A DNA stretch of 64,000 nucleotides from Caulobacter sp. FWC26. Its GTDB lineage: Bacteria > Pseudomonadota > Alphaproteobacteria > Caulobacterales > Caulobacteraceae. Of the stretch, positions 7,783-16,476 are shown piece after piece (the first letter of the stretch is position 1; each line of letters starts with the position of its first letter). Location of the stretch: contig NZ_CP033875.1 of assembly GCF_002742645.2 (NCBI RefSeq), positions 3,016,001 to 3,080,000 of the forward strand. Reading direction: 5' to 3'. The notes under the pieces are model-generated. The model worked only from the letters and a program-made list of their open reading frames with translations. It was not told the origin of the DNA and did no database searches. The position numbers and the translations under genes were made by a program.

Positions 7783-8411
7783 TTCTCGGCCAGGAGCTTT
7801 TCGACCAGACCCCGCATCTCGGGCGCGGACCAGTCAGCCGGTCCGGCCAGACGCGCGCGTTCGCGACCCTGGCGGTCATAGATTACGGTCGTCGGGTAGC
7901 CCTGAGCGCGCGGTTGCAGGTCGAAGGACAGCTTGTAGGACGGATCGCGATAGGTGACGAGCGGCGGATTGGCCGCCATCTCTTCCTTGACGAGGTTCAG
8001 ATCGCTGTCGCGGTCGACGCTGATCGGCAGCACCGTCAGAGGCTGGGTGGCGTAGGCGGCCTGAAGCTTGGCCAGGGTCGGCATCTCGGCCTTGCACGGC
8101 GCGCACCAGGTCGCCCAAAGGTTCATGACCACGACTCGTCCCTTGAAGTCGGCCAGGGTCGTGGGCTTTCCGTCCATCGAGGTGAAGACCGTCGTCGGCG
8201 CAGGACGAGGCGTGGCGGGCACGTCCAGCTTTTCCAGCGCGCCCTTCTTGAATTCTGTCAGGTCAGCGGGCCCAGAGGGTTTGAACGAAGCCGACACGAT
8301 GACGTATAGAACCGCCGCGACGCCGACGAGAATGACGCCCGCCAGCGCCATTCTCATAGGATTACGCTTCTTGGCTTCCGCGCCGTTCTGACCCGACTGG
8401 ACTTCGCTCAT
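7779..8411 (-). CDS. tlpA: TlpA-family thiol:disulfide oxidoreductase, membrane-anchored
   Basis: 210 residues. An N-terminal anchor ([21 protein letters not shown], about 22-42) places the thioredoxin domain in the periplasm. The active site is [12 protein letters not shown] with CAPC at 103-106; the cis-proline region reads [12 protein letters not shown]. TlpA-type proteins reduce periplasmic cysteines, for example in cytochrome oxidase assembly or c-type cytochrome maturation. The start codon directly abuts the start codon of argH on the other strand (CATATG), leaving no 5' spacer inside which a ribosome site could lie outside coding DNA. Confidence 0.88.
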   Translation of the reverse strand: MSEVQSGQNGAEAKKRNPMRMALAGVILVGVAAVLYVIVSASFKPSGPADLTEFKKGALEKLDVPATPRPAPTTVFTSMDGKPTTLADFKGRVVVMNLWATWCAPCKAEMPTLAKLQAAYATQPLTVLPISVDRDSDLNLVKEEMAANPPLVTYRDPSYKLSFDLQPRAQGYPTTVIYDRQGRERARLAGPADWSAPEMRGLVEKLLAEK

Positions 8412-9830
8412 ATGACCGACAACGCCTCCAACACGCCCAAGGCCAAGGGCCAGGGCCAAGCCATGTGGGGCGGTCGGTTTTCGGCCAAGCCGGCGGAACT
8501 GATGCAGGCGATCAACGTCTCCATCGGTTTCGACAAGCGCCTGTGGGCGCAGGACCTGGCAGGCTCCCGCGCCCACGCCCGGATGTTGATGAACCAGGGC
8601 GTGATTTCAAGCCATGACGGCGAGGAAATCCTGGAGGGTCTCGCCCGCGTCGAGGACGAACTGCTGTCCGGGACCTTCCCGTTCCGCGATGAGTACGAAG
8701 ACATCCACATGAATATCGAGGCGCGGCTGCGCGAGCTGATCGGCCCGACGGCCGGTCGGCTGCACACCGCGCGTTCGCGCAACGACCAGGTGGCGCTCGA
8801 CTTCCGTCTCTGGGTACGCGACGCCTGCGACCGCACGGTCGGCCAGCTCGAGGCCCTGCAAAAGGCCCTGCTGGCCCAGGCCGAAGCCCATGCCGATGCG
8901 CTGATGCCCGGCTTCACCCACCTGCAACCGGCGCAGCCGGTGACCTTCGGCCATCACCTGATGGCCTATGTCGAGATGTTCGGCCGCGACGCCGGCCGAT
9001 TCCGCGACGCCCGCGCGCGGATGAACGAATGTCCGCTGGGCGCGGCCGCCCTGGCGGGCTCTCCCTTCCCGATCGACCGACAGCAGACGGCGACCGCATT
9101 GGGCTTCGACCGCCCGACCGCAAACTCGCTGGACAGCGTCTCCTCGCGCGACTTCGCGTTGGAAGCCCTGTCGGCCGCCTCGATCACCGCCACGCACCTG
9201 TCGCGCCTGGCCGAGGAGATCGTGCTGTGGACGACGCCGATGTTCGGCTTCATCAAGCTGACCGACGCTTTCACGACCGGCAGCTCGATCATGCCGCAGA
9301 AGAAGAACCCCGACGCGGCCGAGCTGATCCGCGCCAAGGTCGGCCGCATTCTGGGCTCGCTGACCACGCTGACCGTGGTCATGAAGGGCCTGCCGCTGGC
9401 CTATTCCAAGGACATGCAGGAGGACAAGGTCCCGACCTTCGAGGCCTTCGACGCGCTCGAACTCAGCCTGCTGGCCATGGCCGGCATGGTCGCCGACCTG
9501 ACGCCGAACACCCAGAACATGGCCAAGGCGGCCGGCGCGGGCTTCTCGACCGCCACCGATCTGGCCGATTGGCTGGTGCGGACGCTGAACATGCCTTTCC
9601 GTGACGCCCACCACGTGACAGGCTCGGCCGTGAAGACGGCCGAAGGCTTGGGCGTCGATCTGGCGGATCTTTCCCTGGAACAGTTCCAGGCGATCGAGCC
9701 CCGGATCACGAACGACGTCTATGCCGTCCTGACTCCGGCCGCCTCGGCGGCCAGCCGCATGAGCTACGGCGGGACGGCCCCCGCACAGGTCCGCGCCCAG
9801 ATCGCGCGTTGGAAGGAACTGCTCGCATGA
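8412..9830 (+). CDS. argH: Argininosuccinate lyase
   Basis: 472 residues, normal family length. It cleaves argininosuccinate to arginine and fumarate, the last step of arginine synthesis. The fumarase-superfamily signature [15 protein letters not shown] lies near residue 291; MWGGRF near residue 18 and [20 protein letters not shown] are ArgH-specific. The ATG at 8412 touches the divergent tlpA start; a second ATG at 8463 begins exactly at MWGGRF, where many ArgH proteins start, so the first 17 residues may not be translated. It overlaps the downstream lipoprotein gene by ATGA. Confidence 0.95.
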   Translation: MTDNASNTPKAKGQGQAMWGGRFSAKPAELMQAINVSIGFDKRLWAQDLAGSRAHARMLMNQGVISSHDGEEILEGLARVEDELLSGTFPFRDEYEDIHMNIEARLRELIGPTAGRLHTARSRNDQVALDFRLWVRDACDRTVGQLEALQKALLAQAEAHADALMPGFTHLQPAQPVTFGHHLMAYVEMFGRDAGRFRDARARMNECPLGAAALAGSPFPIDRQQTATALGFDRPTANSLDSVSSRDFALEALSAASITATHLSRLAEEIVLWTTPMFGFIKLTDAFTTGSSIMPQKKNPDAAELIRAKVGRILGSLTTLTVVMKGLPLAYSKDMQEDKVPTFEAFDALELSLLAMAGMVADLTPNTQNMAKAAGAGFSTATDLADWLVRTLNMPFRDAHHVTGSAVKTAEGLGVDLADLSLEQFQAIEPRITNDVYAVLTPAASAASRMSYGGTAPAQVRAQIARWKELLA

Positions 9831-10129
9831 CCCGCCTCATCACCCTGGCGACCCTGACCGCCCTGGCCGTCTCGGCCGCCGCCTGTGGCAAGCAAGGGAC
9901 GCTGGAACGTCCCGCCCCGATGTGGGACGCGCAGAAAAAGGCCGCCTGGGCCGCCGAGCGCCGGACGGCGTCGGCCCAGGCCAACCAGCCCGCCCGCGCC
10001 GGCGGCGCTCAGGAGATCCGTGACCCGGCCTCCAGCAGCCGCACCATCCGGGCCGCGCCGCTGCCCGGCACCAAGGACCCGTTCGGCGGTCCGTCAGCCG
10101 CGGGCTTCCCCGGCGCCACGCCCAACTAA
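9827..10129 (+). CDS. Small lipoprotein between argH and lysA (LptM/YifL-like)
   Basis: 100 residues. The signal peptide [20 protein letters not shown] ends in a lipobox with Cys20, followed by [12 protein letters not shown] lipidated Cys-Gly-x-x-Gly-x-Leu-x-x-Pro segment and a position immediately before lysA is the pattern of LptM (YifL) lipoproteins, which in E. coli bind the LPS translocon LptDE. The rest is Ala/Pro/Ser-rich and probably disordered, and longer than in enterobacteria. Its ATG overlaps the argH stop. Lipoprotein call is strong; LptM equivalence is inference from motif and synteny. Confidence 0.8.
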   Translation: MTRLITLATLTALAVSAAACGKQGTLERPAPMWDAQKKAAWAAERRTASAQANQPARAGGAQEIRDPASSSRTIRAAPLPGTKDPFGGPSAAGFPGATPN

Positions 10130-10138
10130 GAGACTCCG

Positions 10139-11404
10139 TTGAACCACTTCGAGTACGGCCCCGAGGGCCTGGCCTGCGAAGGCGCGCCCCTGGCCAAGAT
10201 CGCGGCCGAGGTCGGCACGCCGGTCTATGTGTACAGCCGCGCGACCCTGGAGCGGCACTTTGTGGTGTTCCGCGACGCGCTGGCGGCCGCCGGCGTCGTC
10301 GATCCGCTGATCGCCTACGCGGTGAAGGCCAACTCGAACGTCGCTGTGCTGAAAGTGCTGGGCGACCTGGGCGCCGGCGCCGACACGGTGTCCGAGGGCG
10401 AGGTGCGCCGCGCCCTGGCCGCCGGTATTCCGGGCGAGCGGATCGTCTTTTCGGGCGTCGGCAAGGCGCGGCGCGAGATCGCCTTCGCCCTGCAAGCCGG
10501 TGTCGCCGAGATCAATGTCGAGTCCGAGCCCGAACTGAACCTGATCGCCGAGGTCGCCGCCGAGCTGGGCGTGCGCGCCAAGGTCGCCTTCCGGGTCAAT
10601 CCGGACGTCGCGGCCGGCGGCCACGCCAAGATCGCTACGGGCAAGTCCGAGAACAAGTTCGGCGTCTCGTTCGCCGAGGCCGCGCGCCTCTACGCCAACG
10701 CCAGCAACAACGCCAACCTCGACCCCGTGGGCGTCGCCTGCCACATCGGCAGCCAGATCACCGATCTGGCGCCCATGCGCGCAGCCTTCACCAAGATGCG
10801 GGGCCTGGTCGAGCAACTGCTGGCCGAAGGGCTGTCGGTCGAGCGCCTGGATCTCGGCGGGGGCCTCGGCGTGCCCTATTTCAACCACCCCGAACCGCCC
10901 TCGCCCGCCGAGTTCGCCGCCATGGTCGGCGAGGTCACGAAGGGCCTGCCCGTGACCCTGGCCTTCGAGCCCGGCCGGGTGATCGCCGCCAACGCCGGCG
11001 TCCTGGTGTCGGAAGTGATCCACGTCCACGAGCGCCCCGAGGGTCGCAAGTTCCTGGTCATCGACGCGGCCATGAACGACCTGGTGCGTCCGGCCATGTA
11101 TGACGCGTTCCACGACATCCGTCCGGTGACGCAGCGCGCGGGCGAAACGGTCTATGACGTCGTGGGTCCGGTCTGCGAGACGGGCGACACCTTCACCCGC
11201 GACCGGGCCCTGCCGCCGTTCGTGGCCGGAGACCTGGTGGCCTTCATGTCGGCGGGCGCCTATGGCGCGGCCATGGCCAGCGAATACAACACCCGTCCGC
11301 TGGTGCCCGAGGTGCTGGTCGACGGCGATCGCTACGCGGTGATCCGCAAGCGGCCGACCTATGAGGAGATGCTGGCGCGGGATCTGGTGCCGGACTGGGT
11401 GTAG
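10139..11404 (+). CDS. lysA: Diaminopimelate decarboxylase
   Basis: 421 residues. It decarboxylates meso-diaminopimelate to lysine. The PLP lysine is K63 in YAVKANSN; the barrel contains HIGSQITD and LDLGGGLGV; the C-terminal beta domain carries the active-site GPVCETGDTF and the final YNTRP. The only start preceding FEYGPEGLACEG is TTG 10139, with AAGAG upstream. It follows argH and the lipoprotein gene after 9 bases, so the three are almost certainly one transcript, joining arginine and lysine end steps. Confidence 0.95.
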   Translation: MNHFEYGPEGLACEGAPLAKIAAEVGTPVYVYSRATLERHFVVFRDALAAAGVVDPLIAYAVKANSNVAVLKVLGDLGAGADTVSEGEVRRALAAGIPGERIVFSGVGKARREIAFALQAGVAEINVESEPELNLIAEVAAELGVRAKVAFRVNPDVAAGGHAKIATGKSENKFGVSFAEAARLYANASNNANLDPVGVACHIGSQITDLAPMRAAFTKMRGLVEQLLAEGLSVERLDLGGGLGVPYFNHPEPPSPAEFAAMVGEVTKGLPVTLAFEPGRVIAANAGVLVSEVIHVHERPEGRKFLVIDAAMNDLVRPAMYDAFHDIRPVTQRAGETVYDVVGPVCETGDTFTRDRALPPFVAGDLVAFMSAGAYGAAMASEYNTRPLVPEVLVDGDRYAVIRKRPTYEEMLARDLVPDWV

Positions 11405-11528
11405 CCTCGTTACTTGCCCCCACCGGACCTGCTGCGCAGGTCGTCCGCCCCCGGAGGGGGCGGAAGGTTCCTTCTTCCCCCTTTGGGGGAGGAGGGCCGC
11501 AGGCCCGGAGGGGGCCGGCGGCCGCCTA
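11405..11528. repeat. GC-rich intergenic palindromic/low-complexity repeat
   Basis: Between the convergent lysA and hpt stops lies a 124-bp stretch with repeated CCCCCGGAGGGGGC-type and GAGGGCCGCAGGCCCGGAGGGGGCC-type segments that can form several hairpins. A similar CCCCCTCCGTCGGAGGGGG piece occurs before xseA (45357 onward). It may act as a bidirectional terminator. No gene or other signal is seen in it. Confidence 0.5.
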
Positions 11529-12059
11529 TCAATCCATCGCGCCGATGTACGGCAGACCCCGGCTCTTGCCCTCGTCGTCGAGGCCATAGCCCACGAGGTA
11601 GCGGGCCGGCGCTTCCCAGGCGACGAAGTCGGGCTCCATGCCGCGATCCTTGGGCCAGGGCTTGCGGGCGAAGACGGCGGTCAGCACTTCGCTGGCGCCG
11701 GCGTCTTTCACCAGGCGCGCGGCCTCCGACAGCGACAGGCCGGTGTCGAAGACGTCGTCGACCACCAGAGCGCGACGGCCGACCAGCGGGCGCTGCAGGT
11801 CGGCGCGAACCTCGCAGCGGCCCGAGCTCTTGCGCTCGTCGTGGTAGGAGGCCAGCCAGAGCGCGTCGAAGCGGACGTCGCGTCCCGCCTTCCACAGCGC
11901 GCGGGTCAGATCGGCGGCGAACCACAGGCCGCCGGTCAGCAGGCAAACCACGACAGTGTCGTCGTCGATGCGGGGCGCGATCTGTTCGGCCAGTTTTTGA
12001 ACCCGCTCGGCGATCTCGGTTTCCGAGATCAGGACTTCGGGCTTGGGAAGGTCATTCAT
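11529..12059 (-). CDS. Purine phosphoribosyltransferase (hypoxanthine/xanthine type)
   Basis: 176 residues. The PRPP-binding motif ALVVDDVFDTGLSL lies at 97-110, with the pyrophosphate-loop region LLTGGLWFAADL near 40-51 and the flexible-loop SYHDERKSSG near 71-80. These mark a type I phosphoribosyltransferase that salvages purine bases with PRPP. The order of motifs fits hypoxanthine phosphoribosyltransferase (Hpt) best, but guanine or xanthine specificity cannot be excluded. Its ATG at 12059 overlaps the end of the zinc-ribbon gene by 8 bases. Confidence 0.85.
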   Translation of the reverse strand: MNDLPKPEVLISETEIAERVQKLAEQIAPRIDDDTVVVCLLTGGLWFAADLTRALWKAGRDVRFDALWLASYHDERKSSGRCEVRADLQRPLVGRRALVVDDVFDTGLSLSEAARLVKDAGASEVLTAVFARKPWPKDRGMEPDFVAWEAPARYLVGYGLDDEGKSRGLPYIGAMD

Positions 12060-12984
12060 GATGGGCGGGTTCGTGAGAGTCTGAAGGGGGTGTTTGGTCC
12101 CCGCTCTCATGTCCCGGGGGTTCCTGTCCAGCCGCTTCGTGCGCGACCGGCGCATCCTGAGCGCCACGCAGGGCGACTTCGGGCTCGCCGCCGTGCGCTT
12201 CGGGCTTCTTCAGGGCGGTCTTGACCGCCTTGGCCGCGCCCGGCTCGGTGGCGAAAGCGATCTGAAGGTCCTTGGCTGTCCGAGGCGGATCCAGGAAGGT
12301 GATCGAGAAGTGCCGCACCTCGCCCGGCGGGATCTTGGCGTCGGCAGCGGCCGCCAGTTGGCCGGCCACGCGCTTGTCTTCCTTGCTCAGCAGTTCCACG
12401 CGCAGCGGCGGCGCGACGACTTCATGCTCGGTGATGTTGCGGATCGAGCCGGTGATCGTGACGGCCGCATGGCCCTCCTGCATAGACGGCTGGGCCTTGA
12501 TGCTGTCGCGGTCGATCACGAGCCCTACGGTGTTCACCGGCAGGCCAACCGCCGCATAGGCGCCCGCCGAGCCCGGCATGATCCGCACCACATCGATCCG
12601 GAAGATCAGGGCGGCCACGACAACCACCGCCATGGCGGCGGCCATGCCGGCCCAGATCACGCCAGTGGTGGTGGCCGCGCGGAGTCGACGCTCGGCGTCA
12701 GCGCGCGCCCTGAAGACCTTGGGCAGTTCCTCGCCCGGCAAGGCGCTGACCGGCGGCTCTTCCACTTCGGCGACCGGTTCGGGGGCCTCGACGCGCTCAG
12801 GTTCGGGATCGCTGCTGGCGCTGGGCGGTTCGTCGAAGAGGTCTAGCGGCTCTTCGGCGTCTTCATCCTTGCGGGCGGTCCAACGGTGTCCGCACGAGGC
12901 GCAACGCACGACGCGGCCGTCCGGCCCGACCTTGGAGTCGTCGACGAAATAGCGGCTGGCGCACTCCGGGCAGGTCAGTATCAT
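12052..12984 (-). CDS. Zinc-ribbon (MJ0042) plus DUF3426-like membrane protein
   Basis: 310 residues. The N-terminal MILTCPECASRYFVDDSKVG carries C5/C8 and C28/C31, the MJ0042 zinc ribbon. A proline/glutamate-rich linker (about 40-90) leads to one membrane helix (about 108-130) and then a beta-rich domain (SIRNITEHEVVAPPLRVEL) like DUF3426. The tail is His/Glu/Pro-rich. Alphaproteobacteria commonly keep such a protein beside ftsEX; its function is not established. Start ATG 12984 puts the zinc ribbon at the very N-terminus, as in homologues. It is divergent from ftsE. Confidence 0.82.
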   Translation of the reverse strand: MILTCPECASRYFVDDSKVGPDGRVVRCASCGHRWTARKDEDAEEPLDLFDEPPSASSDPEPERVEAPEPVAEVEEPPVSALPGEELPKVFRARADAERRLRAATTTGVIWAGMAAAMAVVVVAALIFRIDVVRIMPGSAGAYAAVGLPVNTVGLVIDRDSIKAQPSMQEGHAAVTITGSIRNITEHEVVAPPLRVELLSKEDKRVAGQLAAAADAKIPPGEVRHFSITFLDPPRTAKDLQIAFATEPGAAKAVKTALKKPEAHGGEPEVALRGAQDAPVAHEAAGQEPPGHESGDQTPPSDSHEPAHHE

Positions 12985-13066
12985 GGCCGCGAATCGAACG
13001 AACCCCACATGACTTCATGGGGTCGCTGATTTTAACCCTGATGTCCAGAAAGCCCAGTGACGCGCC

Positions 13067-13774
13067 TTGCGGATCGACACAGAACAGGGCGATGACGCCC
13101 TTCCGGTGGTCCGCTTCGAAGGCGTGTCGATGCGCTATGGGCGGGGGCCGGAAACCCTCAGAGATATAAGCTTTTCCCTGGACCAGGGCTCGTTTCACTT
13201 CCTGACCGGCGCGTCAGGGGCGGGCAAGAGCTCGCTGCTGAAATTGATCTACCTGGCGCACCGTGCGTCACGGGGTCGCGTGGAGCTCTTCGGGCGCGAC
13301 GTCAGCCTGACCCACGCCTCGGACCTGCCGTTCCTGCGTCGCCGCATCGGCGTGGTCTTCCAGGAGTTCCGGCTGCTGGAGCACCTTTCGGTGTTTGACA
13401 ACGCCGCCCTGCCCCTGAGAATCCTCGGCCGCAAGCCGGCGACCTATCGCGAGGATGTGGCCGAACTGTTGAACTGGGTGGGTCTGGGCGAGCGGATGCA
13501 CGCCCTGCCCGCCACGCTGTCGGGCGGCGAGAAGCAGCGGCTGGCCATCGCCCGCGCCGTTGTCGACCGTCCTGACGTCCTGCTGGCGGACGAACCGACA
13601 GGCAATGTCGATCCGGCCATGTCGCTGAGGCTGCTGCGCCTGTTCGTCGAGCTGAACCGACTGGGCACCACGGTTCTGATCGCGACCCACGACGAGGACC
13701 TCGTGGTCCGCGCCGCCCGTCCGACCCTGCACCTCGAGCAGGGGCGACTGGTTCCGCTGGGAGGACGCTCATGA
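13067..13774 (+). CDS. ftsE: Cell division ATP-binding protein FtsE
   Basis: 235 residues from TTG 13067; a GTG at 13106 (VVRFEGVSMRYG) would match the shorter E. coli N-terminus, and neither start has a good ribosome site. Walker A GASGAGKSS is at 48-56, the ABC signature LSGGEKQRLA near 151, Walker B VLLADEPTGNVD near 171 and the switch ATHDED after it. FtsE with FtsX forms an ABC complex that activates septal peptidoglycan hydrolases and links to the divisome. It overlaps ftsX by 4 bases. Confidence 0.93.
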   Translation: MRIDTEQGDDALPVVRFEGVSMRYGRGPETLRDISFSLDQGSFHFLTGASGAGKSSLLKLIYLAHRASRGRVELFGRDVSLTHASDLPFLRRRIGVVFQEFRLLEHLSVFDNAALPLRILGRKPATYREDVAELLNWVGLGERMHALPATLSGGEKQRLAIARAVVDRPDVLLADEPTGNVDPAMSLRLLRLFVELNRLGTTVLIATHDEDLVVRAARPTLHLEQGRLVPLGGRS

Positions 13775-14664
13775 GCGAGTTCTTCCAGGTCTCGCGCTGG
13801 CGTCCGGGTCCCCTGTTGCCCCCGCGCGACGCGCGCGACGGCGCTCTGGTGTTCGTCGTCGCCGTGCTTTGCTTCCTCGCCTGCCTGACCGCCTTCGCGG
13901 CGCTGGCGGCCAACCGCGCGGCGCAAGGCTGGACGGCCCAGCTGAGCGGCTCGGCGACGGTCGTGGTTCGCGCTCGGGCCAACGAAACGCCTGATAGCGC
14001 CGCAGCACGCGCGGCCGAGGCCCTGGCCGGGGTACGCGGGGTCGTCGAGGCCCAGGCGCTGCCCCGCGAGAAGGCCGAGGCGCTGCTCGAGCCCTGGATC
14101 GGCAAGGAGGCTCTGGTCGACGATCTGCCGACGCCGCGTCTGGTGACCCTGGATCTTGATCCCAAGGCTCCACCGACGGCGGAGGTGCTTGAGCGCGCGC
14201 TCGGCGCCGCCGGGCTGGACGCGACAGTGGACGACCACAGTCGCTGGATCGCCGACATCGAGCGCGCCGCAGATCTGGCGCGCCTGACCGCCTTGGGCGT
14301 CTTCGTGCTGATCGCCGCGGCGACCGCGGCTGTCATCGCCTTTGCGACCCGGGCCGGGCTTGCCGCCCGTCGCGAGGTGATCGAGGTTCTGCACTTCTCA
14401 GGCGCAGAGGCCCGCTTCATCGCCGGACTGTTCCAGAACCGGTTTGCGGCGATGGGCGCCCTGGCGGGCTTGCTGGGGGGCGCGGGGGCGGTCATCATCG
14501 GCGCCGCCGCGCGTTACTTCGGCGGAGGGAGCGGCCTGGTTCCGGTCTTGCCGCTGGCATGGGTCGATCTGCTGGCGGCCCTGCCCGCTCCCGTGATCGC
14601 GGCCCTGATCGCCGGCGCCTCCGCGCGCATGGCGGCGTCGCGCATCGTGGGGGAGATGCCGTGA
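13771..14664 (+). CDS. ftsX: Cell division membrane protein FtsX
   Basis: 297 residues. The first membrane helix (ALVFVVAVLCFLACLTAFAALA, about 25-46) is followed by a periplasmic domain of roughly 120 residues, then three more helices in the C-terminal half (LTALGVFVLIAAATAAVIAF, the FAAMGALAGLLGGAGAVIIG segment and the LLAALPAPVIAALIAGA segment). This is the FtsX layout. The periplasmic domain would contact the cell-wall hydrolase activator. ATGA overlap with ftsE on the left and GTGA overlap with the ydcF-like gene on the right indicate a tightly coupled operon. Confidence 0.92.
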   Translation: MSEFFQVSRWRPGPLLPPRDARDGALVFVVAVLCFLACLTAFAALAANRAAQGWTAQLSGSATVVVRARANETPDSAAARAAEALAGVRGVVEAQALPREKAEALLEPWIGKEALVDDLPTPRLVTLDLDPKAPPTAEVLERALGAAGLDATVDDHSRWIADIERAADLARLTALGVFVLIAAATAAVIAFATRAGLAARREVIEVLHFSGAEARFIAGLFQNRFAAMGALAGLLGGAGAVIIGAAARYFGGGSGLVPVLPLAWVDLLAALPAPVIAALIAGASARMAASRIVGEMP

Positions 14665-15278
14665 AGACCTTGGCCGCTTTACTGATCGCCCTGATGATCT
14701 GGGGGCTGGGACTGCTGGCCTTCACCGGGCGCGTTGACCAGTCGACCCCCGCGCCCGAGCCGCCCATTTCGGATGGTGTGGTGGTCTTGACTGGCGCCTC
14801 GAACCTGCGCCTGGAGGCGGCGACACGGCTCCTGGAAGACGGCAAGGGCAAGCGGCTTCTGATCTCGGGCGTCAACCGCGAGGCTACCCGCGCCGATGTC
14901 CAGTCGGTCACCCGAGCGGTGAAGCCAATCTACGACTGTTGCGTCGACCTCGGCTTCGCGGCCGCAGACACCGTGGGCAACGCGCGTGAGACGGCTGAGT
15001 GGGCCCGGTCGAAGGGGTACAAGAGCCTGATCGTGGTCACCGCCGACTACCACATGCCCCGATCGATGCTGGAGCTGCGCGCGGCCATGCCGGACGCGAC
15101 CCTGCACCCCTATCCCGTCAAGACCGATCTGAACGCCCGGCGCTGGTGGAAAACCAGTCTCAGCGCGCGGCGCATGATCGTGGAGTACTGCAAGTATCTG
15201 GCGATCCTGGGCCGAGAGGCGTTCCTGAGCCTGGGACCGAAAGAAAAGGCCGCCCCGGCGGCGAAGGAAGCGTCTTGA
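14661..15278 (+). CDS. YdcF/DUF218-family protein, membrane-anchored
   Basis: 205 residues from a GTG overlapping the ftsX stop. One N-terminal membrane helix (LAALLIALMIWGLGLLAFTG) is followed by a DUF218 domain: DGVVVLTGASNLRLEAATR, LLISGVNREA, GNARETAEWARSKGYKSLIV and the ADYHMPRS segment. DUF218 proteins (SanA/YdcF/ElyC) are linked to envelope and peptidoglycan or undecaprenyl-phosphate homeostasis, which fits its place between ftsX and plsC. The exact reaction is unknown. Confidence 0.85.
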   Translation: MKTLAALLIALMIWGLGLLAFTGRVDQSTPAPEPPISDGVVVLTGASNLRLEAATRLLEDGKGKRLLISGVNREATRADVQSVTRAVKPIYDCCVDLGFAAADTVGNARETAEWARSKGYKSLIVVTADYHMPRSMLELRAAMPDATLHPYPVKTDLNARRWWKTSLSARRMIVEYCKYLAILGREAFLSLGPKEKAAPAAKEAS

Positions 15279-15985
15279 TCTATCTGCGTTCGTTCCTGTT
15301 CCAGTTGGTGTTCTGGCTGTGGTCGATCACCTGGGCGATCGGCATGCTGCTGGTGCTGCCGCTGCCGCGTCGCGTCAACACCTGGTGCCTGACCACATGG
15401 GCTAAGGGTTTGCTGGTGGGTTTGAGAGTCCTGGCGGGCGTCCGGGTCGAAGTGCGGGGCCAAGAGCACCGCCCGACCGGACCGGCGCTGATCGCGGCCA
15501 AGCACCAGTCGATGTTCGACGTGTTCAGCCAGTTCGCCCTGCTGCCCGACGCCTGCTTCGTGATGAAGAAGGAGCTCCTGATGGTGCCCCTGTTCGGCTG
15601 GCACGGCTTGAAGGCGCAGATGATCGTGGTGGACCGCGACGGACACTCGGCGGCGCTGAAGAAGCTGGTTCGGGACGCCGTCGAGCGCATGAAGGAAAGC
15701 CGCCAGATCGTGATCTTCCCGGAAGGCACGCGCGGCAAGGTCGGCGAGCCCGGCGACTACAAGCCCGGCATCGCCGCGCTCTACCGCGAAATGAACATGC
15801 CGGTGACGCCGCTGGCCCTGAACTGCGGCTCGCACTGGAACAAGAGCCTTCTCATCCAGCCCGGTACGATCGTGTTCGAGTATCTGCCCGCCATCCCCGC
15901 CGGACTGAAGCGCGGCGAGTTCATGCGCGAACTGCAGACCCGCATCGACACGGCGACCAAGGCGCTGGAGGATGCGGGGACCTAG
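15275..15985 (+). CDS. plsC: 1-acyl-sn-glycerol-3-phosphate acyltransferase
   Basis: 236 residues. It adds the second acyl chain in phosphatidate synthesis at the inner membrane. The HX4D motif is H77-QSMF-D82; FPEGTR is at 148-153; a membrane-inserted N-terminus (FLFQLVFWLWSITWAIGMLL) precedes them. TTG 15275 overlaps the ydcF-like stop as TTGA and is the only start that keeps the N-terminal helix. Last gene of the ftsE-ftsX-ydcF-plsC operon. Confidence 0.93.
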   Translation: MIYLRSFLFQLVFWLWSITWAIGMLLVLPLPRRVNTWCLTTWAKGLLVGLRVLAGVRVEVRGQEHRPTGPALIAAKHQSMFDVFSQFALLPDACFVMKKELLMVPLFGWHGLKAQMIVVDRDGHSAALKKLVRDAVERMKESRQIVIFPEGTRGKVGEPGDYKPGIAALYREMNMPVTPLALNCGSHWNKSLLIQPGTIVFEYLPAIPAGLKRGEFMRELQTRIDTATKALEDAGT

Positions 15986-16011
15986 ATCGCGACACACAGC
16001 CGTTGAGCACA

Positions 16012-16428
16012 ATGACTGAAACCGCCGCCTCGGCATCCGCCGCGCCGCTGCCGCTTGACCACCTGACCATTCTCTCGCGCTCGGCCGAGGCGGGCGCGGC
16101 GTTCTATGGCGTGGTCCTGCCCCGGCTGGGCTTCTGGTCGGAAAAGCCGGGGATCTAGCGCAACGCGGCCGGCCTTTATCTGCAGCTGCGCCAGGCCCAC
16201 GACGACACCCGCGACTATGACCGCTACGGACCGGGCATGAACCACGTCGGCTTTAGGGCGCCGTCGCCAGCGTTCGTCGAGGACCTCCACGCGACGATGA
16301 CGACGGCTGGCTACGAAGCGCGGCTGCAGACCTTCGGGGACGGGGTCGTCGCGCTGTTCCTGCCCGATCCAGACGGTTTGCGGATCGAGGTGTCCTGGTA
16401 TCCCGACGGCGTTCCGCCGGTGGACTAG
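16012..16428 (+). pseudogene. VOC/glyoxalase-family gene broken by an in-frame amber codon
   Basis: Translation from ATG 16012 gives MTETAASASAAPLPLDHLTI and continues to EKPGI, where TAG (16156-16158) interrupts; the same frame then carries on with RNAAGLYLQLRQAHDDTRDY, GMNHVGFRAPSP and DPDGLRIEVSWYPDG to a stop at 16426. Together they form one complete 138-residue VOC-fold protein. The interrupted word is probably GIWRNAAG, so one G-to-A change (TGG to TAG) explains the break. Reading frame, codon use and family signature are otherwise intact, so inactivation is recent, or the base is a sequencing error. Substrate unknown. Confidence 0.8.
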
Positions 16429-16476
16429 CCGCGCCGACGCCCAGCGCGGCCCTCAAATGGCGGGGGAGCCCGTCCC

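Noticed and set aside
10094..11587. 497-residue open frame opposite lysA
   Set aside because: Antisense to an unambiguous gene; His/Gly/Arg-rich composition is the usual GC-rich shadow of a real frame and no domain is present.
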